From: Artemia franciscana
Taxonomy: Eukaryota > Arthropoda > Branchiopoda > Anostraca > Artemiidae
Assembly: GCF_032884065.1 (NCBI RefSeq)
Contig: NC_088871.1
Location: 12,748,393-12,812,392, forward strand
Reading direction: 5' to 3'
DNA: 64,000 nt
The position numbers were made by a program, and so were the translations under genes. The notes below the pieces were generated by a model. The model had not been told where the DNA came from, did not search any database, and saw only the letters and a program-made list of their open reading frames with translations. This document shows, piece by piece, positions 12,741 to 22,612 of the stretch; position 1 is the first letter of the stretch, and every line of letters begins with the position of its first letter.

Positions 12741-12994
12741 TATATATATATATATACTAGCTGTTGGGGTGGCGTTTCGCGCCACCCCACACCTAGTTGG
12801 GGGGGCGCTTCGCCACCCCCCAGCCCCCCCGCGCGCGTAAGTCGTTACGCGCCATATTAGTTACGCGCCATTGTAGCTGTGTCCCTGTGTCCCACCTGTG
12901 AATAGAGATAGATATAAATATATATTTTTAACTACGTAAAACATGCGAATATACAACATTCTTCGCTGTCCCATTGTCTGTACACATAAATAGC

Positions 12995-13365
12995 ATTTAT
13001 ATTCCCTGTGTCCCGGTCGTCATTTGTGTCCTGGTGTCCCAGTTTGTAATTTCTCTTTGAGTGTCCCGGTCGTTATTTATATTCCCTGTGTCCCAGTGTC
13101 CCGGTCGTTGTGTCCCGGTGTCCCAGTCTGTAATTTCTATTCAAACAATCCCTGTGTCTCAGTCGTCAATTATATATCCCGCCTGTGCCCCCGGCGTCCC
13201 CGTTGTAGTTGTGTCCCTGTGTCCCGGTCGTCATTTATATTCCCGGTCGTGATTTGTGTCCGGGTGTCCCAGTCTGTAATTTTTCTTCGAGGTTCCCGGT
13301 CGTCATTTATATTCCCTCTGTGTCGGTCGTCATTTGTGTCCCGGTCTGTAATTTATCTTTGAGTG
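12995..13365 (-). repeat. GACCGGGACAC minisatellite
   Basis: Seen on the plus strand as GTCCCGGTCGTCATTTATAT and GTCCCAGTCTGTAATTTCTC units. Confidence 0.85.
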
Positions 13366-13471
13366 TTTTTTCTTTTTATTTTTTTTAGTTTTTTACATTT
13401 TTCAGTTTTTTTTTCTTCTTTATTTTTCAGCGTCACTATGAAGTACATATCGCCGAACCTTGTTTTTTAAC

Positions 13472-13858
13472 TTAAATCTGGTAGGCATTGATGACCTTAT
13501 CCAAGTCAAAATCCCAAACCCAATCATCATCGCTATCATTTTCAGTTTTGATATGTTTTGACTCTCGCTTTCCAGGTGGATTTTCATCTAACTGCGCGGT
13601 TTTGCGTTCTTTAGCCGCAAGCCTGTTTTCTTGCTGTTCTTGTGATTCCTCGGCACGCTTTCTTTTCTTACTTTCTCTATCAGCTGCAAGTTTTTTGGCA
13701 TAGACTCTTTGAGCAGCTTCCTCGGCTGTTGCCATTGTAGGTTCTTCATTCATTTTACGATTAAACATTTTTCCGTGAACGCATGTCTTAAATATCTTTA
13801 ATGACGTCACCGTCATAGCAAAAATGACGACAAGTAACTTCATGACGTCAGTCGACAC
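13472..13858 (-). CDS. Short basic/acidic ORF of non-autonomous Helitrons
   Basis: The most likely start is the Met of NEEPTMATAEEAAQ or the Met just upstream; an upstream frame adds leader sequence. Order: EPTMATAEEAAQRVYAKK, one 23-residue basic repeat (RESKKRKRAEESQEQ), KERKTAQLDENPPGKRESK, then an acidic end ENDSDDDWVWDFDLDKVIN. The first half equals the N-terminus of Rep-helicase; the acid tail is absent from the long copies. No catalytic domain is visible. Whether it is translated is unknown, but the frame is open here and in several other copies. Confidence 0.5.
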   Translation of the reverse strand: MSTDVMKLLVVIFAMTVTSLKIFKTCVHGKMFNRKMNEEPTMATAEEAAQRVYAKKLAADRESKKRKRAEESQEQQENRLAAKERKTAQLDENPPGKRESKHIKTENDSDDDWVWDFDLDKVINAYQI

Positions 13859-14133
13859 AGAAACATGACGTCACCTGACAGACAGACAGACAGACAACTT
13901 ATTTTTATATATATAGATAGATATATCGAACATTCCTTTTGTCCCGGTCGCTTTCTCTTTGAGTGTCGTCATTTATATTCCCTATGTGCCGGTATCCCGG
14001 TCGTCATTTGTGTCCCGATGTCCCGGTCTGTAATTTCGTCAGTTGAAAACATGACGTCAGTCGACACACAAACATGACGTCACCCGACAGACAGACCCAC
14101 ACACACACAGACAACTTATTTTTATATATATAG

Positions 14134-14230
14134 ATTGTTCCGAGTTTTCATCCGTCACGATGTCTAAGATTGAAAAGGATAAAGTTCAACTGGATGCAAA
14201 GTCAATTTATGTTTTTAGCGACGTAAAACT
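14134..14230 (+). other. Unrecognised segment with a small ORF start
   Basis: Sequence unlike the rest of the Helitron: after TTCCGAGTTTTCATCCGTCACG an ATG at 14160 begins MSKIEKDKVQLDAKSIYVF and runs into helicase-tail sequence. It is repeated at 30619-30715 with one change (S to N after F). I do not recognise it; it may be a captured gene fragment. Confidence 0.35.
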
Positions 14231-14410
14231 TGTGAATATACAACATTCTTCCATGTCCCATTGATGTGTATATAAATAGATTGTCAGGTTTACCGACTCT
14301 TGAACATGCAACATAAAATTATCCATGGGAAAAACGATCCGTATTCAGATCTATACCTCATTATTCTAATGATTGCCCTTGAGCTTTGTTGATGGTGATT
14401 GCTAATCGAA
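14222..14410 (-). pseudogene. Helitron helicase C-terminal remnant
   Basis: Minus-strand [13 protein letters not shown] to VVYSQVLR-like tail with the recurring stop after GQSLE; same as 30705-30892. Confidence 0.75.
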
Positions 14411-15000
14411 CATTCCCTGTGTCCCGGTCGTCATTTATATTCCCAGTATTCCGGTCGACATTTGTGTCCCAGTGTCCCAGTCTGTAATTTCTCTTTGAGC
14501 GTCCCGTTCGAGATTTATATTCCCTGTGTCCCGGTTGTCATTTGTGTCCCTGTGTCCCGGTCTGTAATTTATCTTTGAGTGTCCCGGTCGTCATTTATAT
14601 CTCCCGGTCGTTATTTGTGTCCCAGTGCCCTAGTCTGTAATTTCTCTTTGAGTGTCCCGGTCGTCATTTATATTCCTTGTGTCCCGGCTTTTAGTTTTCT
14701 TTTTCTCCTTTATTTTTCAGTTTTTTTCCTTTTTTTAGTCTTTTTTTTTCAGTTTTTAGTTTTTTTAGTTTTTTTATTAGTTTTTAGTTTTTTTTTCTTT
14801 TTAGTTTTTTTTTGTAGTTTTTACCTTTTTCTTAGGTTTTTTTTATAGTTTTTTTCTTATTTAGTTTTTAGTTTTTTACCTTTTTTTGTTTGTTTTTTTA
14901 GTTTTTTAGCTTTTTTAGCCTTTTTAGTTTTTTTTAGTATTTTCTTTTTACTTTTTTTTGTAGTTTTTACCTTTTTTAGTTTTTTTCTTCTTTTGTATTA
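14410..15000 (-). repeat. Minisatellite followed by T-rich tract
   Basis: 14410-14690 is the GTCCCGGTCGTCATTTATAT array; 14690-15000 is TTTTTTAGTTTTT, i.e. the A-rich minisatellite read on the element's own strand. Confidence 0.85.
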
Positions 15001-15001
15001 A

Positions 15002-15082
15002 TGCTAAAGCCAAGGTTCAAACCTGGAGCCTCTTGGACCTAGAACCTGAAACATAACGCTTTACCAACTCAGCTACTTCGGC
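15002..15082 (-). repeat. tRNA-like unit with Pol III A and B boxes
   Basis: 81 nt on the minus strand. Acceptor GCCGAAG, then A box TAGCTGAGTTGGTAAAGCG, B box in CCAGGTTTGAACCTTGG (a 5-bp T stem with 7-nt loop), and acceptor CTTTAGC plus A. One acceptor pair is mismatched and the anticodon stem does not pair well, so it is a decayed tRNA relative, not a functional tRNA. It interrupts a Helitron ORF1 start. Confidence 0.7.
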
Positions 15083-15215
15083 TTGAATACATTCGTTTTG
15101 AGCAGCTTCCTTGGGTGTTGCCATTGTAGGTTCTTCAGTCATTTTACAATTAGAAATTTCTCTTTCAACGATCTTCTTACAATTAAAAATTTGTCTTTGA
15201 ACGATATTCTTAAAT
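15083..15215 (-). pseudogene. Helitron ORF1 start interrupted by tRNA-like unit
   Basis: MTEEPTMATPKEAAQ then NECIQ, after which the tRNA-like unit begins. In intact copies AAQ continues RVYAKK. The leader VQRQIFNCKKIVEREISNCK precedes it. Confidence 0.7.
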
Positions 15216-15535
15216 ACCTGTGTCCTGGTCGTCATTTATATTCCCTGTGTCCTGGTCGTCATTTGTGTCCCAGTATCGGAGTCTGTCATTTCTCTTTGAG
15301 AAATACCTGTGTCCTGGTCGTAATTTATATTCCCTGTGTCCCGGTCGTCATTTGTTCCCAGTCTGTAATTTCTCTTTGAGTGTCCCGGTCGTCATTTATA
15401 TTCCCTCTGTTCCGGTCGTCATTTGTGTCCCGGTCTGTAATTTCTCTTTGAGTGTTTTTCTGAATAGTTTTTTTTAGTTTTTTACCTTTTTTCTTTTTTC
15501 AGTTTTCTTTTTCTTCTTTATTTTTCAGCGTCACT
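15215..15535 (-). repeat. Minisatellite and short T-rich segment
   Basis: GTCCTGGTCGTCATTTATAT units to about 15450, then TTTTTTAGTTTTTTACC and TCTTTATTTTTCAGC. Confidence 0.8.
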
Positions 15536-15559
15536 ATGAAATACATATCGCCGAACCTT

Positions 15560-15880
15560 TGTTTTTTTAACTAAAATCTGGTAGGCATTGATGACCTTAT
15601 CCAAGTCAAAATCCCAAACCCAATCATCATCGCTATCATTTTCAGTTTTGATATGTTTTGACTCTCGCTGTCCAGGTGGATTTTCATCTAACTATGCGGT
15701 TTTGCGTTCTTTAGCCGCAAGCCTGTTTTCTTGCTGTTCTTGTGATTCCTCGGCACGCTTTCTTTTCCTACTTTCTCTATCAGCCGCAAGTTTTTTGGCA
15801 TAGACTCTTTGAGCAGCTTCCTCGGCTGTTGCCATTGTAGGTTCTTCAGTCATTTTACAATAAAACATTTTTCCTTCCAC
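15560..15880 (-). pseudogene. Short basic/acidic Helitron ORF, nonsense copy
   Basis: Starts MEGKMFYCKMTEEPTMATA, has one basic repeat, then AKERKTA and TAG where other copies read CAG (Gln). The acidic end NDSDDDWVWDFD follows in frame after the stop. Identical in unit 2 at 32045-32365. Confidence 0.7.
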
Positions 15881-15893
15881 GATCTTCTTACAA

Positions 15894-16252
15894 TTAAAAA
15901 TTTGTCTTTTGAGCAGTTTCCTCGGCTGTTGCCATTGTAGGTTCTTCAGTCAATTTACAATTAAACTTTTTTCCGTCCACGATCTTCTTACAATTAAAAA
16001 TTTGTCTTTGAACGATTTTCTTAAATACTTTTAGCCTTCTTTTTTCACTTTCTCTTTTAGCAGCAAGTCTGGTTTCGCGTTGCTCTTGTGATTCCTCGGC
16101 ACGCTTTCTTTTCTTACTTTCTCTATCAGCAGCAAGTTTTTTGGCATAGACTCTTTGAGCAGCTTCCTCGGCTGTTGACATTGTAGGTTCGTCAGTCATT
16201 TTACAATTAAAAATTTTTCCGTGAACGAACGTCTTAAATACCTTTATTGACG
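15894..16252 (-). pseudogene. Duplicated Helitron N-terminal/leader segments
   Basis: MTDEPTMSTAEEAAQRVYAK, a basic repeat, RRLKVFKKIVQRQIFNCKK, then a second LTEEPTMATAEETAQ ending at TNF and a stop. The leader IFNCKKIV plus EPTMATAEE is repeated about every 95 bp upstream of the main ORF. Confidence 0.65.
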
Positions 16253-16439
16253 TAATCGTCATAATGACGACATGACGACCTGATGACATGATGTCACTCG
16301 ACACACAGACAACTTGTTTTTTATATATATAGAAGATAGATATAGATACGTCAGTTGACAAACATGACGTCAGTCGACACACAAACATGACGTCAGTAGA
16401 CAGACACACAGACAAACAACTTATTTTTATATATATAGA
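16253..16439 (-). promoter_or_regulatory. Helitron 5' leaders with TGACGTCA-like boxes
   Basis: Two 5' ends in a row (GA complements of TC near 16341 and at 16438). Between them are ACATGACGTCAGTCGACACA repeats containing the palindrome TGACGTCA. By position it would be promoter sequence for the ORF that follows on the minus strand. Confidence 0.55.
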
Positions 16440-16640
16440 TATACAAGCCCCCCCCCCCACGCGCGTAAGTCATTACGTGCCATATTAGTTACGCGCCATT
16501 GTAGTTGTGCCCCTGTGTCCCACCTGTGAATATAGATATATAAAGGATCTGCCTTTTAAATTTAAAAGATTGCAAATCCCAATTCGATTAGCATTTACAA
16601 CAGCGAAGAATATTGTATATTCGCAAGTTTTACACAGTTA
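16440..16640 (-). mobile_element. Helitron 3' remnant next to the ankyrin gene
   Basis: On the minus strand: TAKNIVYSQVL-like helicase end (16600-16640), PFKFKRLQ-like helicase piece (16540-16590), GGTGGGACACAGG, GCGCGTAAC boxes, a G run, then directly TATATC, the next Helitron 5' end. The hairpins and CTAG are absent. Confidence 0.7.
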
Positions 16641-16906
16641 AAAGTTAGCACCTTTCATACGTGATGTTGGGGCGTGTAGCACTACAGCAACGCATGGCAG
16701 GTATGTTACAACCTTTTGCTGGGGCATGAAAAAAATACTGACTCCCACGTGTTCCTGTTGTGCCACAAACAAGAATTTGTTTTGTTGAACAAGAATTTGT
16801 ATTGTTTGAACCAATAAGAATTTAAATTGTTCCAAACAAGAAAAGCCTATGGCTTTTTCTTGATTGAAACAATAAGAGATGAAACTCAGATTATCATTTG
16901 TTCACT
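16641..16906 (-). other. Ankyrin gene 3' flank
   Basis: About 270 bp between the Helitron remnant and the stop codon. It contains AAGAATTTGTTTTGTTG and related short inverted and direct repeats. No gene is seen. Confidence 0.5.
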
Positions 16907-19014
16907 TTAGACTTTCTTATTCACTTGTTCATCCTTATTCGTCAGTTTTCGTTTTTTGTTCCTAGGAGCGGAGGTTTCTGCAGATGAGGTTTCTTCAAAC
17001 AAAACTTGAGCTTGAGATGAGATTTCTGCACAGATATTTTCTTCAAACAAATCTACAAGTTCCCCTAGGTGTATTAAGTATTCTTTTAATGTTTTTGGAA
17101 TATGAACATTTTTAAAATTATTGCCTATTTTGATATGAGGTTCATCTTCCCTAATCCTTTTCCGGCAACTCGATTTCAGAGTAGATGCGCTGAAGTCATA
17201 GGTTTTAAAGATAAGGTTACCTAGTCTCCAAAACCACTTCTTAGTTATTGCCTTTTCTAAACTAACCTCTTTTACTAGCCAAGTAAGCATTGAAGAATAT
17301 ATATCCCTTCCATAGTCTCTTCCTCCAGGACAATAAGATGCTTTATTTTCAAGAAGATATTCCGTTAAGGCAACATATTTTTTTGAAAAAGATAGCATTA
17401 AGGGCGTCTCATTTTTACCGTTTAAACTGTTTACATCTACACCCTTTGAAATAATTAGCTTGCTAACAGAAAGTAGTTGGTGTCTAACAGCAAAGTGTAA
17501 TGGTGTATCACAATTCATAAAACAAGAATTATTTATATTGGCGCCGTTTTCCACCAGCAGCTTGAAAACATCAACCTGTCTTGACCAGGTAGAATCACTC
17601 GAATAAAAACTCCTATACACGATGGCGCTTTCATTTTCATGGATAGTATAATCTAATGGTGTCATATTCATTTTATTGACGGCATTTATATTGGCACCCT
17701 TTGAAATCAGTAGCTTACAAACAGCTACTTTTCCTCCAGAAGCAGCCCAGTGTAACGGTGTGTTATCACCATGACCGAGTAAATGTATATTGGCACCATT
17801 TGATATCAGCAGATCACAAATAGCTATGTATCCTTCACGTGCAGCACAGTTTAACGGGGTTTCGTTTAACCAGTTTAAGGCATTTACGTTGGCACCTTTT
17901 GAAATCAGTAGCTTACAAACAGCTACTTTTCCTCCAGAAGCAGCCCAGTGTAACGGTGTGTTATCACCATGACCGAGTAAATGTATATTGGCACCATTTG
18001 ATATCAGCAGATCACAAATAGCTATGTATCCTTCACGTGCAGCACAGTTTAACGGGGTTTCGTTTAACCAGTTTAAGGCATTTACGTTGGCACCTTTTGA
18101 AATCAGTAGCCTACAAACAGCTACTTTTCCTCTAGAAGCAGCGCAGTGTAACGGTGTTTTTCACCAACATCAAGCAAATGTATATTAGCGCCATTTGATA
18201 TCAGCAGATCACAAATAGCTATGTATCCATCACCTGCAGCACAGTTTAACGGTGGTGGTTTCCATTGTTTAACATTGTTTGAGGCCTTTATATTGGTGCC
18301 ATGTGAAATCAGCAGCTTACAAATATCTACATAGCCTAGCATGGCAGCAAGGTCTAACGGGGTTTCGTTTAAACAGTTTAAGGCATTTACGTTGGCACCG
18401 TTTGAAATCAGCATCATACAAACAGATAATTTTCTTTTTTTAGCTTCCTCTGACTTTAGTAGCGGATGATGATAATCATAAATGTACCTTTTACGTTGAA
18501 CCCCGGTAAATTTATTTTCACAACTTTCATATATATATCTACGTTGTGCAGATATACACAATGCATGTAAAGGTGTGAACCCATAATTACTTACACAATT
18601 TATTCTGGCACCATGTGAAACAAGCAGCCTACAAACATTAACCTTTCCTTGCTGAGCAGAAAAATGTAAGGCTGTGTTATTCAAATGATCTAAGGCATTT
18701 ATATTAGCACCTTTTGAAATCAAAATCTTACAAGTAGCTACTTTTCCTAGCTCAGCAGCATAATGTAACGGGGTTTGATTCAATTTGTTTAAAGCATTTA
18801 CGTTGGCACCATTTGAAATCAACAGCTTACAAACGCCTAATTTTCCTTTGGCTCCAAAGTGTAAGGGTGTGTCGTGAAATAAATTAAGGATATTTACATT
18901 AGTCCTATTTGAAATCAACAGCTTATACAAATGTAATTTTTCTTTCTCAGCACAATATGCCCGTGATCTCTTAGTCAAATTATGTATTCGATGCATTAGT
19001 ATTTTAATTTCCAA
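16907..19014 (-). pseudogene. Ankyrin-repeat SOCS-box gene, copy 1 (frameshifted)
   Basis: Same gene as 33382-35292. It starts MEIKILMHRIHNLTKRSRAY at 19014. One T is missing in a T run near 18160 (GGTGTTTTTCACC against GGTGTTTTTTCACC in copy 2), so the frame ends at 18121 after repeat VGEKHRYTALLLEEK. The rest of the ankyrin repeats and the SOCS box continue open in the shifted frame to the TAA at 16907. It also has a perfect or near-perfect 198-bp tandem duplication (about 17690-18090) adding two ankyrin repeats. The length difference from copy 2 is exactly 198 minus 1. The gap-free alignment elsewhere suggests recent inactivation, unless the missing T is an assembly error. Confidence 0.85.
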
Positions 19015-19059
19015 TTCAATGATTTACCAATAAAGTGACAGGTTGAGCTCGATAAACCA

Positions 19060-19195
19060 AACAAAAATCAAAACTAATTTAAAAATTTTCAGGTATTTTT
19101 TTTTAGTTTGAATTAAAAATTTAAAATTATTACTCAGATATCATAAATATTTTTGCAGTTTACATACTAATCTCTTCAATTCTGAACCTACAACT
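19060..19195 (-). promoter_or_regulatory. Upstream block shared by ankyrin gene and Helitron
   Basis: Read on the minus strand: TTCAGAATTGAAGAGATTAG, ATGTAAAC, AAAAATATTTATG, TCTGAGTAATAATTTTAAAT, ACCTGAAAATTTT, AATTAGTTTTG. Helitron C upstream (63625-63750) and 23100-23215 show the same succession of blocks with moderate divergence. It ends about 45 bp before the ankyrin ATG, so it could be promoter or 5' UTR. Confidence 0.55.
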
Positions 19196-21090
19196 AAAAA
19201 ATATAAAATTTATTTTAAACTGTTCTTTTTCACTAGAGAAATATAGAAAACGTTTAGGTTCGTTCTTCGGCCAAGAAAAGTTTGGTTACACAGACAATTC
19301 CAAATTTAAGCCCAGAGATGAAATAAAATTATCTTTTTGATAATTTTCAGGAATTATGGTAGTTTTAATTCACAAAATCAGATTTGTTTAAACATTTGAG
19401 AAAAAGTACTTCATTTTGCACAACAATTATTTAAGCATTTATTAATGCATTTATTTATTTTTTTCTCAAAAAAGTTATATTTTAACGGGAAAATTGGCAT
19501 CCTGGGATATTCTGGCTTAAAAAAAGATCTATATGGGTCAAAATTTGTAGAAAATTCGTTAAGTTTGGAAAAATATTTACATGAATAACATTATTTTTAT
19601 ATACATAAGAATTGGGATGATGTTGCCACACTCGTGTGGAAAAATTGAAGATTTTCATGTATTGAGAAGTTCTTATGAAATTACTTAAAGAGTAAAGAAC
19701 TGGCAATTAATACAATATTTGCATATATTTAGTCAAATATATGTGAATAGATATCAGAAGGAAAAGAAAATAAACTGCATAAAGAGCGAGAAAAATGGTA
19801 ACTGCAAAAATATTTGTGTAAATTTTAACAAGGGATTACAACAATTCAAAAACCTTAACAAAGAAAACCGGTAGATTGAAGCTTAGTAGAAATCGCTGTT
19901 AAAAAAACATCAGTACCGAATTTCTTGTCATATAAGTATGAATAATATTTTTTTAAGACATGGAAAAAAAGTTGAAAGAGTTTTTTAGTTCCGTTCAGAA
20001 TCGCCAAAGCTATTATATACATTAAAAAAATATTTACAATGCCTTAGCATTAATTTTAATGTTTTAATTCGAACTAGATAAACATGAAAATTTAAAATTT
20101 ATTATTATTTTTTTTTGGATAGAATCAACTCACCACCAGATAAACCTTACATGTTTGAACGCAACCAGCTTTACAATGTCAGTAGGAAGGCCCAAAAAAC
20201 AAAAGTTTATAATTCCTACAAATAATGATTCTCGATTTTGACGAGGCATTACAACAAAAACCTTAAAAAGAAAACTAAAAGTTTAAAGATTAGTTGAAAT
20301 CTTTGAGAGAAATTGGATTTTCTTTAATAATAAAATATCTTTGAAAACCAATAATATGAAAATACATTAAATTGCACAAAGAGCAAGAAATAAGATAATA
20401 TTTGCATATATTTTAACAAGGGATTACAATAATTCAGAAACTTTAAAAACGAAAACCAAAAGTTAGAAGCCTTGTAGATATTGTTGTTAGAAATTGGATT
20501 TGTTTTAATAATGAAACATCTTTGAAAAGACTTTAGTATGAAAAACAGCAAATTTTCTGTGTTTTGAAGACATGCGACAATGAGAATCCATATATAGAAG
20601 CCTGCCGCATGCCGAATGCCAGGACCCGGTGGCTGGTAATTCCAAAAATATTTGTATATATTTTGACAAGGGGTTAAAACAATTCGAAAACCTTAAAAAA
20701 GAAAACCAAAAGACTGAAGTCTAGTAAATATCGTTGTTAGAAATCGGACTTCTTTCAACAATCAAATATCTTTGAAAAGACATTTGTATGAAAAGAAATC
20801 AAACTGTCTCAAATTGCATGTGGTTTGAAGACAAGCAACAATAAGAATTCATATTTAGAAGCCCGACGCGTTCCAAATGCTGGGTCTCGGTGGCTGGTAA
20901 TTGCAAAAATATTTGAATGTATTTTGACAAGGAGCTACAACATTTCAAAAACTTTAAGAAAGAAAACCAAAAGTTTGAAGCCTAGTAGATATCGTTGTTA
21001 GAAATCAGATTTCTTCTGACAATTAAATATCTTTGAAAAACATTAGTTTGAAAAGACAGCAAATTGTCTTAAATTGTCTGTTGTTCGAAG
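19196..21090. repeat. Diverged tandem repeat upstream of ankyrin gene
   Basis: From about 19700 a degenerate unit recurs at least five times. It reads AAAATATTTG, TTTTGACAAGG, ACAA.TTC, AACCTTAAAAAAGAAAACC, AGTAGATATCGTTGTTAGAA, TCTTTGAAAAGAC and GGTGGCTGGTAATT. Starts are near 19800, 20235, 20390, 20640 and 20900, each 150-270 bp. 19196-19700 is AT-rich without a recognisable gene. A piece near 19985-20090 resembles the shared upstream block in the opposite orientation. Confidence 0.6.
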
Positions 21091-21095
21091 ACAAC

Positions 21096-21165
21096 GCGTA
21101 TGTCGTTACGCGCCATATTAGTTACGCGCCATTGTAGTTGTGTCCCTGTGTCCCACCTGTGAAGA
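21096..21165 (-). mobile_element. Helitron 3' module, stops before hairpins
   Basis: Minus strand: TTCACAGGTGGGACACAGG, GGCGCGTAAC twice, ACGACATACGCGTT, then directly the ankyrin upstream repeat. The two hairpins and CTAG that should follow are missing exactly here. Confidence 0.7.
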
Positions 21166-21173
21166 ATATACCA

Positions 21174-21297
<124 letters not shown>

Positions 21298-21468
21298 ATC
21301 TATATAAAAATAAGTTGTCTGTCTGTCTTTGGATCCGGTGACGTCATGTTTCTGTGTCGGCTGACGTCATGAAGTTAGTTGTCGTCATTTTTGCTATGAC
21401 GGTGACGTCATTAAAGATATTTAAGACATATATGTTCACGTAGAAATCTATTAATGTTTAAGTTTAAA

Positions 21469-21741
21469 ATGACTGATGAACTTACAATGGCAAAAGCCGA
21501 TGAAGATGCTCAAAGAGTCTATGCCAAAAAACTTGCTGCTGATAGAGAAATTCAGAAAAGAAAGCGTGCCGAGGAATCAAAAGAACAGCAAGGAAACAGG
21601 CTTGAGGCTAAAGAACACAAAACCGCGCAGTTAGATGAAGATCCACCTGGACAGCGAGAGTCAAAACATATCAAAACTGAAAATGATAGCGATGATGATT
21701 GGGTTTGGGATTTTGACTTGGATAAGGTCATCAATGTCTAA
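21469..21741 (+). CDS. Short basic/acidic Helitron ORF
   Basis: MTDELTMAKADEDAQRVYAK, one basic repeat, EAKEHKTAQLDEDPPGQRES, acidic NDSDDDWVWDFDLDKVIN, then V and a stop where others read AYQ. The same frame has an earlier Met at 21454, but the MT(E/D)E.TMA start is the one conserved with Rep-helicase. No known domain is visible. Confidence 0.5.
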   Translation: MTDELTMAKADEDAQRVYAKKLAADREIQKRKRAEESKEQQGNRLEAKEHKTAQLDEDPPGQRESKHIKTENDSDDDWVWDFDLDKVINV

Positions 21742-21839
21742 AAGATTTTAGTTAAAAAAAACAAAGGTTCGGCGATATGTATTTCATAGTGAAGCTGAAA
21801 AATAAAGAAGAAAAAGAAAACTGAAAAAAGAAAAATTGT

Positions 21840-22110
21840 AAAAAACATGACGACCGGGACACAGGGAATATAAATGACGACCAGGACACGCTGAAAAATA
21901 AAGAAGAAAAAGAAAACTGAAAAAAGAAAAAATGTAAAAAACTAAAAAATACTAAAAAGAAAAAACACTCAAAGAGAAATTACAGACCGGGACAGAGGGA
22001 ATATAAATAACGACCGGGACACTCAAAGAGAAATTACAGACTGGGATACCGGGACACAAATGACGACCGGGACACAGGGAATATAAATGACGACCAGGAC
22101 ACAGGTATTT
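21840..22110 (+). repeat. GACCGGGACAC minisatellite
   Basis: Includes a duplicated GCTGAAAAATAAAGAAG block at 21790 and 21890. Confidence 0.8.
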
Positions 22111-22239
22111 AAGAATATCGTTCAAAGACAAATTTTTAATTGTAAGAAGACCGTTGAAAGAGAAATTTCTAATTATAAAATGACTGAAGAACCTACAATG
22201 GCAACACCCGAGGAAGCTGCTCAAAACGAATGTATTCAA

Positions 22240-22320
22240 GCCGAAGTAGCTGAGTTGGTAAAGCGTTATGTTTCAGGTTCTAGGTCCGAGAGGCTCCAGG
22301 TTTAAACCTTGGCTTTAGCA
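22240..22320 (+). repeat. tRNA-like unit with Pol III boxes
   Basis: Same 81 nt as at 15002. The B box here reads GGTTTAAACC, a change that weakens it. It is preceded by MTEEPTMATPEEAAQNECIQ from the interrupted ORF1. Confidence 0.7.
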
Positions 22321-22377
22321 TTAATACAAAAGAAGAAACAAACTAAAAAAGGTAAAAACTACAAAAAAACTAAAAAG

Positions 22378-22482
<105 letters not shown>

Positions 22483-22497
22483 GTTGTCTGTCTCTGT

Positions 22498-22600
22498 AAC
22501 GATGACTCTGGTCAAACATTTTCAGATCAATTGCTGGCAATTGGAAACGGAAAGCTCCCAGTAGTGGGAAATTCGCAATTTTTACGTAGTTTGAAACACA
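22498..22600 (+). pseudogene. Helitron helicase internal deletion fragment
   Basis: [20 protein letters not shown] joined at CCCAGTAG/TGGGAAA to the end of the gene (NSQFLRSLK). The join removes everything between motif IV and the C-terminus. Confidence 0.75.
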
Positions 22601-22612
22601 TATATAAATCTA

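Larger units (their letters stand above)
12757..13917 (-). mobile_element. Non-autonomous Helitron, minus strand, TC...CTAG
   Basis: The 3' end CTAG is at 12757-12760, only 16 bp of TA from the CTAG of the plus-strand neighbour. Inward come the 3' module (to about 12907), a short helicase tail (12935-12990), the minisatellite, a T-rich segment and the short basic/acidic ORF. The 5' leader has GACGTCA boxes, and TC (complement GA 13916-13917) is the start. Confidence 0.75.

Noticed and set aside
13024-13362. Open frames reading CPGRHLYSLCPGRHL over the minisatellite, also at 7525, 11897, 15220 and others
   Set aside because: They arise from repeat units without stops and change frame between units. 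There is no conservation as protein.
15002-15082. Functional tRNA gene
   Set aside because: The anticodon stem does not pair, an acceptor pair is broken, and the copies sit inside dead transposon frames.
16907-19014. Bacterial endosymbiont origin of the ankyrin gene
   Set aside because: The SOCS box is a eukaryotic ubiquitin-ligase module, and the flanks are eukaryotic transposons.
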